From Hygrophila difformis (Eukaryota > Streptophyta > Magnoliopsida > Lamiales > Acanthaceae), in the NCBI GenBank assembly GCA_030278955.1, contig JAOANR010000014.1, positions 36,345,453 to 36,409,452 on the forward strand: a DNA stretch of 64,000 nt, written 5' to 3'. Position 1 is the stretch's first letter. Every line of letters begins with the position of its first letter. The position numbers and the translations under genes were made by a program. This document shows positions 10,571 through 27,564 of the stretch, piece by piece. The notes under the pieces were generated by a model that saw nothing but the letters and a program-made list of their open reading frames with translations, ran no database searches and was not told the origin of the DNA.

Positions 10571-12717
10571 TAATTTTTTCCCCAAGTTCTGTTCTCTAAA
10601 TCTACCTCGGCACACACGATTTTTGGAAGAATGAAAAATCTTAAAATGTCATTTCTAGATGGTTTATCTGCATCTATTAGGATTGGAACGGGTACGAGTA
10701 TGGAAGCATAGTTGTTTGCAATTCTCGATGGACCTAACAAAGTTAGGGACGGATCCAGAAAAAAATTAAAAAAAAAATGTAGTATTAGAACTTAGAAAAA
10801 TAAATACTCACTCTATCCATTGTTTGACTTCTGCACGGAATCCAATATACTTTTTCAATTGTTAATATTTCATAATAAATACAATGAAAAATTATGTAAA
10901 ACTAGATTTTTTCACCCGCTGCGCACGGGTGTTGAGCTAATATGACTTTATAAATGTGAATATAGGTTTTTTTTTTATTACATACGGTTCAAAGTCTTTT
11001 ACTTAAATAGTGGTTGAATCCATGCAATAAAAATTTAAATGGAAAATACCGGAGAGAATAAGATGAATGAAAAAAATTCTAACATATAACTAGGTGGACA
11101 TAATATAAAATAAATTACTTTTACTATTAGAAAACTAAATATATAGAGTTTGCTTTCATATCTAAAATGATGAGAGCAAGTGTAAATATGTTGTCCTTTG
11201 AATATTAAAGTTCTAAAAAATATTATTTTACTCCTTAATATGTTGTACAATTTGAATATTATCCCTAAAGTTTTAAAGAATATTATTTATACTTTTTTAT
11301 CTTTTCATTATTTAAAACTTATATTTTATTAAGTAATGTATTTTAAATCTTTATGGCGATTAGTTTTTATGGATTAATCTTTAATTTTATAAAATAAATT
11401 CTAGTTATAATTACGTTTTGATTATTTGTTAATTTTTAAAATATTATTTTAATCTATATTGATTATGAAAAAAGTTTGGTAGTTAATATTTTCATTTAAT
11501 TTTAATTTTAATTTTTTAAATTCATTATTATTATGACCCCTCCTTAAATTGTACGTAGTATTTATACTTCGATACCAAATTTTTCCGAATGTATGCTTTT
11601 TAAGTAAATTTTTATAATTATAAACTAATTTTTTATGGATAACTATATTTATTATTTAAGAAATTGTGATGAAATAAAAATTAGAAAAACAAAAAATCTG
11701 AAAAGTAATGAAAATAAAATAAAAACATTAAAATAAAATAAAATAAGAATCTAAATATAACTAATAATGAAATTACTTTTTAAATCAAAGATATAATATG
11801 ATTTATCATTCATGGTATGTTATTTTATTTTGTTAATAGTATAATCTAATTTTATTAGTTAATTATATTTTGTTGTATTTAAGTTAAAAAGGGAAAATTA
11901 ATTACTAAATACATTGTTTTCAAGTTGTTGCGCTAATGCAAAACTTTTCAAACGTGAATGAGTAGAATGAGATTGTTTTCAAATTCTTAGGACCAAAATG
12001 TGATATTTTTTGAATTGATGAGGTCGAACTTGATATTTTAAAAAGTAGTAGGGTAGAATTTTTAAACTAAATAAGTTTAGGTGTATTTTTTGTCAAAAAA
12101 ATTAAGATTATAAATTACCAAACTTGATAAGTTTAGGGTTATATTTTGGGAATAATTTAAATCTATCTATCTATATAATAAATCCTGAATACTTTTTGGC
12201 CTGTGCAGACTGTATTGTCCTTATTAAATATAACTGATTCTTTTTAATTTTAAGGTTTTATCAGTAATTATACCACAATTTTATGATCAATGGCTACAAT
12301 TAATCCACATCATCGCTGATTAACCGCTGACTAATTCCAACTCACCTTCCACGTCATCAATATCTAGATTTAGAAAATAAATCTAACTATTAATATAATA
12401 AAATCTTGAGAAAATCTCCATATATATTTTATAAAGATATAAAAAAAATTATGACACTTAAAATGTATAAATTGATTAAAACTATATAATATAAATTATT
12501 TATTTGCATGTATATTTTAATAAATATTATTATAATATTATTATTAAATAAATTTAATTTAGGTTAAATTTATGTCTACAAGTATAATCTTATATCAACA
12601 TAAGGAATATAATAACTTTATTTTAAATAAAAAATAAATACTTCATTAAAAATATATTTAAAAATATATATTGAATAATCAAATTAAAAAAAATAGTGAA
12701 CTATAAAAATTTAATGA
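10571..12717. other. AT-rich intergenic DNA
   Basis: No gene or well-bounded element is visible. The stretch is strongly AT-rich with only short, unsupported frames. Confidence 0.4.
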
Positions 12718-12765
12718 AATTTCAAGCGACTAGAGCCCATCCACTCAACCCAACAGCTGCTGTTT
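12718..12765 (-). mobile_element. SINE 5'-end fragment
   Basis: The plus-strand words CGACTAGAGCCCATCCACTC and CAACAGCTGCTG match the tRNA-related head of the full SINE at 50455-50633. Only the A-box side is left. Confidence 0.5.
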
Positions 12766-12999
12766 ATTTTTATACGTAATTGGTCACCATATTTCCTTTT
12801 TTTTTTTAAAAAAAAAAGGTTATCATTCATCAAATACTTGCGTTGAAAAGATCCACAAACTAATAAAATGGTTCCTCTTTTATAAAAACTACTACGCGAC
12901 ATGGGTTTAATTTTCTACTAATAAAAGTAAAAATAATAACTTAATTAAAATCTGACAAGGATAAATAAATAGGAAATATAAATGGAAATAGAAAATATA

Positions 13000-13850
13000 G
13001 GAAAAAAGGCCAATATAGTCATTTTTTTACAAAAAAGTCAAATCAGTCTTTTTTATTTTTGGTCCAATTGGTCCGCTACATATACTAATTACGTCTCAAT
13101 CGGTCCCTCACCCACTAATTATACCCTAATTATACATTTTAAGCCAAATCAGTCATTTTTTTTCCCAAAAATCTAAATTGGCCCGTTATTAATTTTTGTC
13201 CACTTTTATGCAGTCCAATGCACATTTCAAACCATTAATAACTCAAATCAATATAAGTAAAAATTCTAAAATTTTGATATTTACTATAAACTAAACGACG
13301 AGACGAATCTAACAAGTTTGAAATGAGCCAAGTTAATATAGGTCCGTCTCGTCGTGTTAATAACGGACCTAGATATACAAGTTAAAATGAGCCAAGTAGG
13401 ATCTTGTTAGATTCGTCTCGTCGTGTAATTTATAAATATCGAAATTTTAGAATTTTTACGTATATCAAATTTTATTTATTAACACAACGAGACAGACCTA
13501 GATATATAAATTAAAATGAGCCAAGTAGAATCTTGTTAGATTCGTCTCGTCGTTTAGTTTATAGTAAATATCGAAATTTTAGAATTTTTACGTATATCAA
13601 ATTTGATTTATTAGTGGTTTGAAATGTGCATTGGACTGCATGAAATGATGCAAAAATTAATAACGGACCAATTTAGATTTTTGAAAAAAAGGACTGATTT
13701 GGCCAAAAATATGTAATTAGGGCGTAATTACTGGGTGGAGGACCGATTGAAACGTAATTAGTATATGTAGCGGACCAATTGGACAAAAAATAAAAAAATA
13801 ACTGATTTGACTTTTTTGTTAAAAAAAGGACTATATTGGCCTTTTTTTCC
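13000..13850. mobile_element. Long inverted-repeat element
   Basis: The ends are GGAAAAAAGGCCAATATAGT and its near-perfect reverse complement. Arms of about 320 bp each surround a 200-bp centre with further inverted copies of GATTCGTCTCGTCGT-type words. Because the arms mirror each other, the same meaningless peptide (SNWSATYTNYVSIGP) appears in frames on both strands. I see no transposase. The flanks share ATATA but do not show a clear target duplication, so the superfamily is open. Confidence 0.7.
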
Positions 13851-13899
13851 ATATAAATAAACAACTCATACAAGATTAAAATTCAAAATTCTATACTAA

Positions 13900-14410
13900 G
13901 GTGTGTATTCAATTCAGATTTGTATGGATTTTTAAAAGTTGGTGGATTTAGAAAGTCCATATATTCCACATAGAGTTTTCAGAGTTGATTGATTTTGTAT
14001 AGCCTCTGGGGGTGTGTATTCAATCAAGAGTCTGTAGGATTCTTTTGAAGTTTTAAGTTGGGGGTGTATTCAATTTTGATTGTGAAAAGTCTTTAAAAAT
14101 CTAGGTGTATTCAATATAGATTTTAAAAAATCTTTAAAAATTTTGAGATATTCAACAGTACATGAATTTTAAATCTTTATTAATTTTAATGGATTCTTTT
14201 AAAAAATGTAACTAAACAAAATCTCTCTAAACAATTCAAGATTTCTAAAAGTCGGTCAAACTCTATCCAAACTCTATATGGAGTCTACATAAAATCAAAC
14301 AACTCTACATGAGTCTATGGACTCTCTAAATCTACCAACTTTTTAAAATCCATAAAATTCTGCATTGAATACACCTAGATTTTTAAAGACTTTTTAAAAT
14401 CTGAACACCC
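13900..14410. mobile_element. Nested MITE-like inverted repeats
   Basis: GGTGTGTATTCAATTCAG at 13900 is mirrored by GCATTGAATACACC near 14375. A second pair (GGGGGTGTATTCAATTTTGA near 14059, and a matching end near 14410) overlaps it, as if one element inserted in another of the same family. It is non-coding. Confidence 0.5.
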
Positions 14411-14772
14411 TAAGAAAATACAAATAGAAATTTTACAATATTAAAATACTTCATATATATATTAATTACTATTGACCCACCTAACATGCAGTTCAATACA
14501 CATTGAAACCATTAAAAATTCAAGTTTGGTACAAGTAAAAATTCTAAAAGTTCGATATTTAAAACTACAAGAAGAGACGAATCTAACAAGAACATACTTG
14601 ACTATATATTAATTTGTATTACTATTATAAAAATTTAAGTCAAATCAGTCCAATGAACAGTCTTAAAGTTTGGTTCGAGACAATAATTTAAAAACGGAAG
14701 AAGTATAAATGATATTTCTCTGTCTCATTTAAAATGATACATTTGGACATTTTAATAATGTTTTCTTTTTTT

Positions 14773-14905
14773 AGGTGAATACCGGGTATCCCCAGGGCTC
14801 ACTGGACCCAAAACTAATCCCTCGAAGATTGGGTGGTCATTAAAGGGTTGCCTCTCTCAAAACAGAATTTTACACAGAGGCTCGAACCCGAGACCTTTAT
14901 AGTAA
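14773..14905 (-). mobile_element. Truncated SINE
   Basis: On the plus strand it runs from TTAGGTGAATACCGGGTATC to GGCTCGAACCCGAGACCTT. The latter is the reverse complement of a pol III B box. It matches the 3' two-thirds of the intact copy at 50455-50633 and lacks the A-box end. Confidence 0.65.
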
Positions 14906-15479
14906 TGTTTATTGTTCAAGTTTAATTATATCTTATTGCAAGTATATAATCTCTTTTTTTTTTTGAAAAAATAGTCAGCAATGCTTTGTAGAATTGTCTA
15001 ATCACATATTCCCTCTCTTTTTTACCTCTTCATTTCTGGTTCATTTCCGGGGATGACAATGGATCAGATATGGATCGGGTTGTCAAGTCTCAAAACCCAG
15101 CTTGAGGCTCGGTTCCGAGTCTCTATGGCAATGGGTCGGTTCTCGGTCATTTTTTATAAAAAAAAAGAAAAAGAAAAAAGAAAAAGAAGACCCGACCCAA
15201 GCTCAGGTTTTGCTCGATTCTCAGTTCTGACCCGGACCGATTGATATTTTTATGTTTTATTTTTTAATTCAAGAATTGAATAAATATTCTTTGACTTAAT
15301 TTTATTGCAAGTATATATTTAGAAAAAAAATTCGAGTACGGTCTGTTAGAAACGTATGATCATGTAGTTTTAGAATATAAACTTTATATAATTTTCATTT
15401 TCAATATTTTAAGATTTTAATGATTGAAAAAATGCATTGGATTTCAAACAAGATAAGTTAAATTAGACGGTAATAAAAT

Positions 15480-16522
15480 AATCAAATCACAATAAAAATA
15501 CAACAAACATTATTATTATATTAGAAATATTTCATTATAATAATAAGAACAAAAAATAATAACATTAAAAAATAAAAAAACACAATAATTTATAATAACG
15601 AAAAAAACTTAAGATAAAACATTAATGTCTGTTCGGTCAATAAAAATAAAGAAAAAAAATAATAATAACAATAAAAGTAAAAAAATATAAATTATAAAAA
15701 TTATAATGATAGAAATATCAATAATACTAAACAATAAGAATAAAAACCTACCAAAAATAAATAATAAATAAAAACATAGTAACAATGATAATAGCAATAA
15801 AACTCAATAATAATAACAACAATAAGAATAATAATAACAAAACAAAAAAATAATAATAATATTTACAGTATAATAATATTTACAGTAACGATTCAAAACT
15901 TATTACTTCCTCCGTTCTCATATAATTGTTCCATTTGCATAGTAGTTACTATTCATTGAGTAACTTTGATCAATTTTTTTGGCATAGTTATATAAGATAA
16001 AACATAGTCAAGTGAGATCTTGTTAGATTCGTCTAATCACGTAGTTTTATAATATTATTTTTTTATAATTTTTACTTATATATACTTTGAGTTATTGACA
16101 TCTAAAAATGTGTCTTGGACTGCGTGAAATGCATGATGGGAGCAATTATATGAGAACAGAGGAAGTATTATTATTATTAATTATTAATTATTATTAATAA
16201 AAACTTAAGAATAATATACATTAATGTCTGTTCGGTCAATAAAAATAAAGAAAAATAAAAATAATAATAATAACAATAAAAGTAAAAAAATATAAATTAT
16301 AAAAATAGTAATGATAGAAATATCAATAATAAACAATAAGAATAAAGAAAAAAATAAAACCGACCAAAAATAAAATAATAAATAGAAACACAGTAACAAT
16401 GATAATAGCAATAAAACTCAATAATAATAACAACAATAAGAATAATAATAACAAAAAACAAAAATAATAATAATAATAATATTTACAGTATAATAATAAT
16501 ATTTACAGTAACGATTCAAAAC

Positions 16523-16558
<36 letters not shown>

Positions 16559-16732
16559 ATTAATAATAACTTAATAATAAAAACGATTCAAAACTTAGTA
16601 CAACAAACAAAAAACAAAAAACGATTCAAATAATAAAAAAACAAAAAAATAAAATAAAATTAACAACATAATATAATAATAATATTTACAGTAACGATTC
16701 AAAACTTATTATTATTATTATTATTATTATTA

Positions 16733-16801
<69 letters not shown>

Positions 16802-16970
16802 TAAAAATAAAAATAACAATAAATGAAAACGACAAAAATGATAATATCAAAAAATACAATATCAATAATAACCAGTAAGAATTACAACAATAATAAAACC
16901 TACAAAAATAAAGTTAAAAATGAAAACAACAGTAACAACTACAATAGCAATAAAAACGAAAACAAAATGA

Positions 16971-17018
<48 letters not shown>

Positions 17019-17085
17019 TATAAAAATAACAACATAATAATAATAATAATTGTAATATTCAAAATAAAAAATAAACATCCAATCC

Positions 17086-17118
<33 letters not shown>

Positions 17119-17540
17119 TATAAAATTATGAAAACAACATAATAATAATATTTACAATAAAAATAAAAATAAAAAATAACAATAAAATGAAAACGACACC
17201 AATGATAATATGAAAACATACAAATAATAGCAATATCAGCAATAAACAATGAGAATAGAAAAAAAAATAATAAAACCTACAAAATGAAAAATTAAAAATA
17301 AAAATAACAATAAAAACAACAGTAACAATAGTATTAGCAATAAAAACAAAAATAAAACAAAAAAATAATAAATAGAATAAACAAACAAGAACAAAAAAAA
17401 TATAAAACAACAAAAATAGAAATACAATAATAAAAAGTAAAAACAACAAAATTAATTAATATAAATAATAATAGTCATACAAAAATAAGAAGAAAAATAA
17501 GAATAAAGTAAAAATAAATTTAAAAAAAAAACAGTAAATA
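15480..17540. repeat. AT-rich trinucleotide and low-complexity region
   Basis: Long runs of AAT/TAA-type repeats occur, for example about 16515-16560, 16704-16800, 16974-17020 and 17086-17120, within A- and T-rich DNA. Long frames of Phe, Ile and Leu here are artefacts of this composition. A segment of about 300 bp at 15600-15900 recurs at 16205-16520, with a further short piece near 16670-16705. Confidence 0.85.
15906..16165. mobile_element. Stowaway-like MITE
   Basis: 260 bp. The ends CTTCCTCCGTTCTC and GAGAACAGAGGAAG are inverted, with TA on each side (15904-15905 and 16166-16167). This is the signature of the Tc1/mariner-derived Stowaway group. It sits exactly between the two copies of a 300-bp direct repeat. 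Confidence 0.8.
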
Positions 17541-17865
17541 TACTTTTCATTACCTTCTGAAGAGATGATTCATCATCTCTGAAGACTCTGCTTTGTTGTT
17601 ACTTCTTCAATTTCTTCAAATAAGGTGTCTGTCTGAAGTGCTATCATGCTCCATGCACTTTGCACCTTAGCTCATTCATCATTGAGTCACTTGAGTACAT
17701 AAGAAATCCCATCCAATATTCATTCATGACATAAACAATTTATGCACAACAATAACTAGAAAACAAAGTTCAATAGTATTCTCATAGTATTTCATTCAAT
17801 AACAAAAATGTCACACACTAAGAGACCAAACAACTAAAGTCCCAACACAACAATCAAGCACAATT
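17541..17865. other. Intergenic, possible minus-strand transcribed segment
   Basis: A donor-like site on the minus strand (CTTCAGAAG before GTAATG, near 17553) follows a purine-rich stretch. Nothing here can be assigned as coding. Confidence 0.25.
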
Positions 17866-18420
17866 TGCATCACATCCAAACATAAGATATAATAGATATT
17901 CCACCGAATCATTAATACCAAGCACAACGGTACCAAATTGATTCTCAACAGTCCAGCAAGGTTTGTATATCCAAGCAAGCACAACACATTCCAAAACCAT
18001 TAACACTATACACAATGATAGCAAACATAATGGCACCAAGCTGATTCTCAACAGTCAAGCAAGGTTTGTAATATGCTAGCAAGCACAACACATTCCAAAA
18101 CCATTAACACTATACACGATGGCACCAAACTGATACTCAACAGTCCAACAACGTTTGTATATCCAAGCAAGCACAACACATTCCACAACCATTAACACCA
18201 TACATGATGATACCAAACTGATACCATACACAATGGTACCAAACTGATTCTCAACAGTCAAGCAAGGATTGCATATCCAAGCAAGCACAAGGAATTCCAA
18301 AACCATTAACACTATACATAATGATACAAACTGATACCATATACAATGGTACCAAACTGATTCTCAACAGTCAAGCAAGGTTTGCATATCCAAGCAAGCA
18401 CAAGGCATTCCAAAACAAGC
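17866..18420. repeat. Minisatellite with units of about 90-115 bp
   Basis: Five or so imperfect units share ACCAAACTGATTCTCAACAG, then TCAAGCAAGGTTTG, CCAAGCAAGCACAA and CATTCCAAAACCATTAACAC. Unit length varies through small internal duplications (a repeated ACTGATACCATA). Degenerate traces continue to about 18660. No coding function is evident. Confidence 0.75.
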
Positions 18421-18660
18421 TTTAAAAGTATTCTCAAATCATTCCATTCAACAACAAAATGATCACATCAAACATAATAATATCGAACTAATTCTCAAGA
18501 GTCGAGCACAGTTTGCATCCAAGCACAAGACATTCCAGAATAAGCTGAAAAGTATGCACGTATCATTTCATCCAACAACAAAAGGCTCACAACAAATGCA
18601 ATGAAAATAAACACATTCTTAGCACTCAAGCATGGTTTGGCACAAAGAATTCTAAGACAA

Positions 18661-20504
18661 GCTGTATTCAAATCACTTCAAATCAAATAAGGGTTGGAGC
18701 TTCAAGGAATTTCAGATACTTGCACATGACAAATACAATGACATCAAACCAATTTACAAGTGTCAAGTAAATTATATATGTATGAATAATAACCAACAGA
18801 GTATCAAACAAATGTACACCAATGGATGAACATTATTAGGACTGAGGACATGGAAACATAACCAGGCTTAATGGCAATCAAGTGCTTATAATAATAATAA
18901 AGAAAAAGCACTAAGAATTTGCATCAAATGAATGCATACTAAATAAATTCATATATTAACAATTCATACAAAAGAAAGCAAACTAAAGCAAGATGATTAT
19001 CATATACAAACACCACAATGTATTCAAGAATTTAGTTCAACAAACAAACACGAATAACCAATGCCAGGAGACATAAAATTGAGGTCAAGTCAACCACTCA
19101 ATAAAAACATCACCACTACACAAGAAACCAGGAGAAGATTCAATATGCTCTTCCAGAAATAAAGAACAATACACTATATCATATGTAACTGTAACATAAC
19201 CAACTAAATGAAATATAACACAATAGTTAACTAAAAAATAACAACTCAAAAGAAACAAATAAAAGCACACAGGAGTTTGCATCAAATGAATGCACAATAA
19301 ATAAAATGCACACAGGAGGATAACAATTTACGCAAAAAAAAGCAAACTAAATACAAGATCTGTATCATACACAAACACCACAATGCATTCAAAAGCAAAC
19401 TTAAAACAAAAAATATAACAATTTAGTAACATACAAGAATAACCAATGTAGGAGACATAAATTTTATGTCAAGCCAAATCAAATACATGCTTGTAAAAAT
19501 AAAAATCAAAAAACTTAAAACCACATCAAATAAATTCAAGGTCAAGCCAAACAACAAATGTGCTTGCATATTGGCATGAAAAATAACCTACAAAAAGCAC
19601 TTTAATAAAAAAATTCTGAATAGATCTATTGAGATTTATAACTTACCTCAATCCTTCTGGGTTCAATGCAAGTTATACCACTGCAGCCTGCTTCAACCAT
19701 ATTAGATTATTATCCAATACGTACAGTGGGACCTATATAACCATCAAACAGGCAGTATTCCATTTAATAAAATGCACAAACAGGGAAGAAAAAAGCTTCC
19801 ACAGTCCACAGAACTAAAATTTGTGTGGGATTCTCATTCTTCCTAAAGAACTAAATTTTGAAATAGGAAATACAAAAAAAAAAAAAATTACAAGAGATGT
19901 GGATAATATTCATGAAAAAATTGAAAATTAAAAGTTTAACCCAAGAGTGTAGAAAATTTGAGTAACCAAAGGGATCCCATAAATTCCAGATTCCAAAATT
20001 GCGCAGAAACAAGAATTTCACGCAAAATTCAGAGATCGCAAAATATTAATGACGAATTAGAGAGATTTTTAGCAACTCAAGATTCATAGATTGCAAAAAG
20101 AAGAAGAATCCCTTACCATTCGGACATCCTAAAATCTGAATTCTAAAATTCGTTGTGGGAATCTCTTTCTTCCTTAAGAACTAAAATCTGAAATAGGAAT
20201 GACAAAATAAATTAGAAGAGGGGAGGATAATATTTTTGGGAAAAATACAAATTAGAAGTTCAAATTAAAGTGTTGAAAATTTAACAATCGAGTTTCTAGC
20301 AATCAAGAAAACAGAAATTAGGGATCCCAAAAATTCAAGATTCCAAGAATTGCACAATATCGACGATGAAAGAGAGACATTTTCGACAACGGAGTAAAAA
20401 CTAAGATTGCACAAAGAAGCATAAGAAGAAGAAGAATAAGAAGAAGAAGAAGAAGAAGGTGAATTCAGATACCATAAACTGTTGCACGCAATTTCCCTGC
20501 CATT
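18661..20504. other. Intergenic, no confirmed gene
   Basis: AT-rich DNA with an imperfect direct repeat of about 150 bp (near 19830-19960 and 20150-20300). On the minus strand, a piece with good splice consensus lies near 19647-19685 (AG before TGGTATAACT, GTAAGT after GATTGAG), but it closes the reading frame. Coding is not supported. Confidence 0.3.
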
Positions 20505-20600
20505 CTCTCCAAAATCTGAAAAACCCACAGAACCGTAGCCACTAGTGAAATGGAGAAGGTGAATTGAAACACTGGCATTTATTTATAGCACCATTCCAGC
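20505..20600 (-). promoter_or_regulatory. Candidate minus-strand promoter and start region
   Basis: On the minus strand, GCTATAAATAAATGCC (near 20577-20592) looks like a TATA box. It is followed by a CT-rich stretch of the kind found at plant transcription starts, then ATGGCAGGGAAATTGCGTGC near 20505. The frame (MAGKLRATVYG) closes quickly unless spliced, so this may be the front of a short or non-coding gene. Confidence 0.3.
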
Positions 20601-21310
20601 CAAGAATACTAAAAGCAACCCACAGGGCGACCACAACGTTAGCTTTTCTCACCAGCTCAGCCGGTCATCAGTCATCACCCACCCACCCGTTGACCATTGT
20701 AGCATTTGAATTTTTATTGAAAAAGAATACGACTAGAACCCTAATTAGTAATTCGCCACCGATCATCTACCAAATTAAATAAATAAACACAATTTTAATC
20801 TAGGGACAATTGGTTGCACATAAAGCCCAGCCCAGCCCGTAAGATTTACCCATTCAATGTTGACTATTGGGCTTGGGCCTACCCCAAATGTAATCATACC
20901 AAACATATGAACCTCTATTAATTAATGGCCGCTTATTCTAAAGTACTAAAATATTCGAAAAATAATCAAAAGTTCACTTTGATAGGAGGTTTCTCTAATA
21001 TTCATCATGCTCTATGGAAATTTTGTTACGAAACTAAGAAAAGTAAATAAATAAAACACTCAAAAATTGGTTAGCCAATTTAAAATTCTCCAACATACGT
21101 CTAAATCGCTACCAAATCAGTGATTTCACTATTTTCAAATTTAGTTTACGATGACACAAATGAATTTAAATATACACAAATGAATTTAAATATCCACAAA
21201 ATTCTAGGTCAAAAAATGACTAAAATACATGAACAAAAATTACGTCTGTTCTAGCCCAAATTATAAGTACAATAAATCTTGCATTATTAGTCTTCGAAAC
21301 ATATCAAATA

Positions 21311-21547
21311 CTTCCTCTGTTTTTTCTATTTCATACACACCCATCCATCAAACGCATAGTTCAATACATATTTTAAATCATTAATAACTTAAGTTCGATA
21401 CGTGTAAAGATTTTAAAAGCTCTAACAAGATCCCACTTATCTATATCTTAATTTGTATAACTATGATATAATTTTAAGTTAATTCATTGTGTGAACAATA
21501 GCCAAATTTTGAATGGGACAACTATAATAAAAAAAAAACGGAGGAAG
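21311..21547. mobile_element. Stowaway-like MITE, diverged
   Basis: 237 bp. It begins CTTCCTCTG, ends CGGAGGAAG, and has TA on both sides. The interior shares words with the other two copies (GTTCAATACATATTTTAAATC type). It lies about 300 bp upstream of the GET3B start codon, so it is within reach of that promoter. Confidence 0.7.
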
Positions 21548-21841
21548 TACTATGTTATACAAAAATGTTACTGAAAATAATTACAGTGCGTGTTGCAATG
21601 AAAACAAAATAGAGTGGCAATGAAAAAACAATGAATTAGAGGATGGAAGTGGCAATTAATTCGGAAACATTGAATTGTGGTCTTCATATAATTTTGAAAA
21701 TTATTAGGGAGATGTCTGAAATTAGGAATAACTCACGGATATAAATGTGATTCAATTGGCCGCTCTACCCAGAACCAGAACCTAGTACCATCTCCCCCAC
21801 TCCATTTTTGCTTCTCCGAACTTCTACTACAGTTCACCGCC

Positions 21842-26610
<4,769 letters not shown>

Positions 26611-27564
26611 ATACATCTCGTGGCACCTACCTGCCATTCGGTATCTTTCTTTAACTTCTTCAAAAAGCTCCGAGCAAAATATTGTGACCAAGTCAAAGCA
26701 TGCTTGCTGACGTATCGATAGAGCAAATAAAATAAAAGATAAAAATTGAGGATGTTAATGTATTAAAAGCATCCTGAATTATGAAATCATGCTGACCTAT
26801 AGCTTATTTTCGTCTCATTGTAGCTTTAGATTTTTGTTCTGTAGTCCCTCTTAGAATATTTTATACTCCCTACTATGTTTTGGTTTCCTGCAGTTCTGAA
26901 TCTCTCCACAGCATTAATTCCCCTCCAACTGTTTGCAGTATCACATGAGCCTCAAATAGTTCTTGTATATCAGTCTGCTCCAGCCTCACAATCTTGCCCT
27001 CCATTGTTACATGAGAGTGAGCCAAAATACAAGCAGCCTTCTGAAACCCCTACAGCTTTATAAGGTACTTACTGTCTGCTGCTACGAGAATATCCTCAAT
27101 TTCAAGTTTTTGACACCATATAAGTGAAATCCAAATACACACACACTAGAAGATGTCATGAAGATAGTACTGTATTTATAACTTACAACAGAGTCATTTT
27201 ACTGACTTTTTTCCCCTTCTCATTTAATTTTAATATTATTAGCTTTAGTGGGTAACAACCCATTGTGATTTGTGTACATTTTCGGTTTATGCTTTCCAAG
27301 GTTATGCGAGACTGTCCGCGGAATCCCTAATTCCCTATAGGGTATGGTATATTCCGTGTTATGTTTTTGTGTTGTCATTTCTTTATGTATACAAGATTTA
27401 ACGTTAGCACATAGACTTTGAGAACAATTTTAACCCTATTAGTGTGGATAATAAAGTATAAACCATGTTTTAAAACAAATCCACTATGAAAAAATCAATA
27501 AATATACAAAATTTACAGTGGCACATGCAATTAGAGTACCAAAAGAATGGGTTGGGTTGGGTTA
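26611..27564. other. Convergent intergenic region
   Basis: It lies between the 3' ends of GET3B (plus) and the first ABCG gene (minus) and should contain both 3' UTRs and terminators. I see no separate gene; the open frame at 26875-27063 has no recognisable domain. Confidence 0.5.

Noticed and set aside
12982..13873. Two similar peptides on opposite strands
   Set aside because: Explained by the arms of the inverted repeat at 13000-13850.
15609..17449. Several long minus-strand frames rich in Phe, Ile and Leu
   Set aside because: They are translations of AAT-type repeats and A/T runs; no domain and no start context.
17866..18540. CRISPR-like regular repeats
   Set aside because: Plant nuclear context, unit length about 100 bp, and no short repeat-spacer alternation.
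26875..27063. 62-codon frame after GET3B as an extra exon
   Set aside because: GET3B already ends with its conserved C-terminus and stop at 26610.
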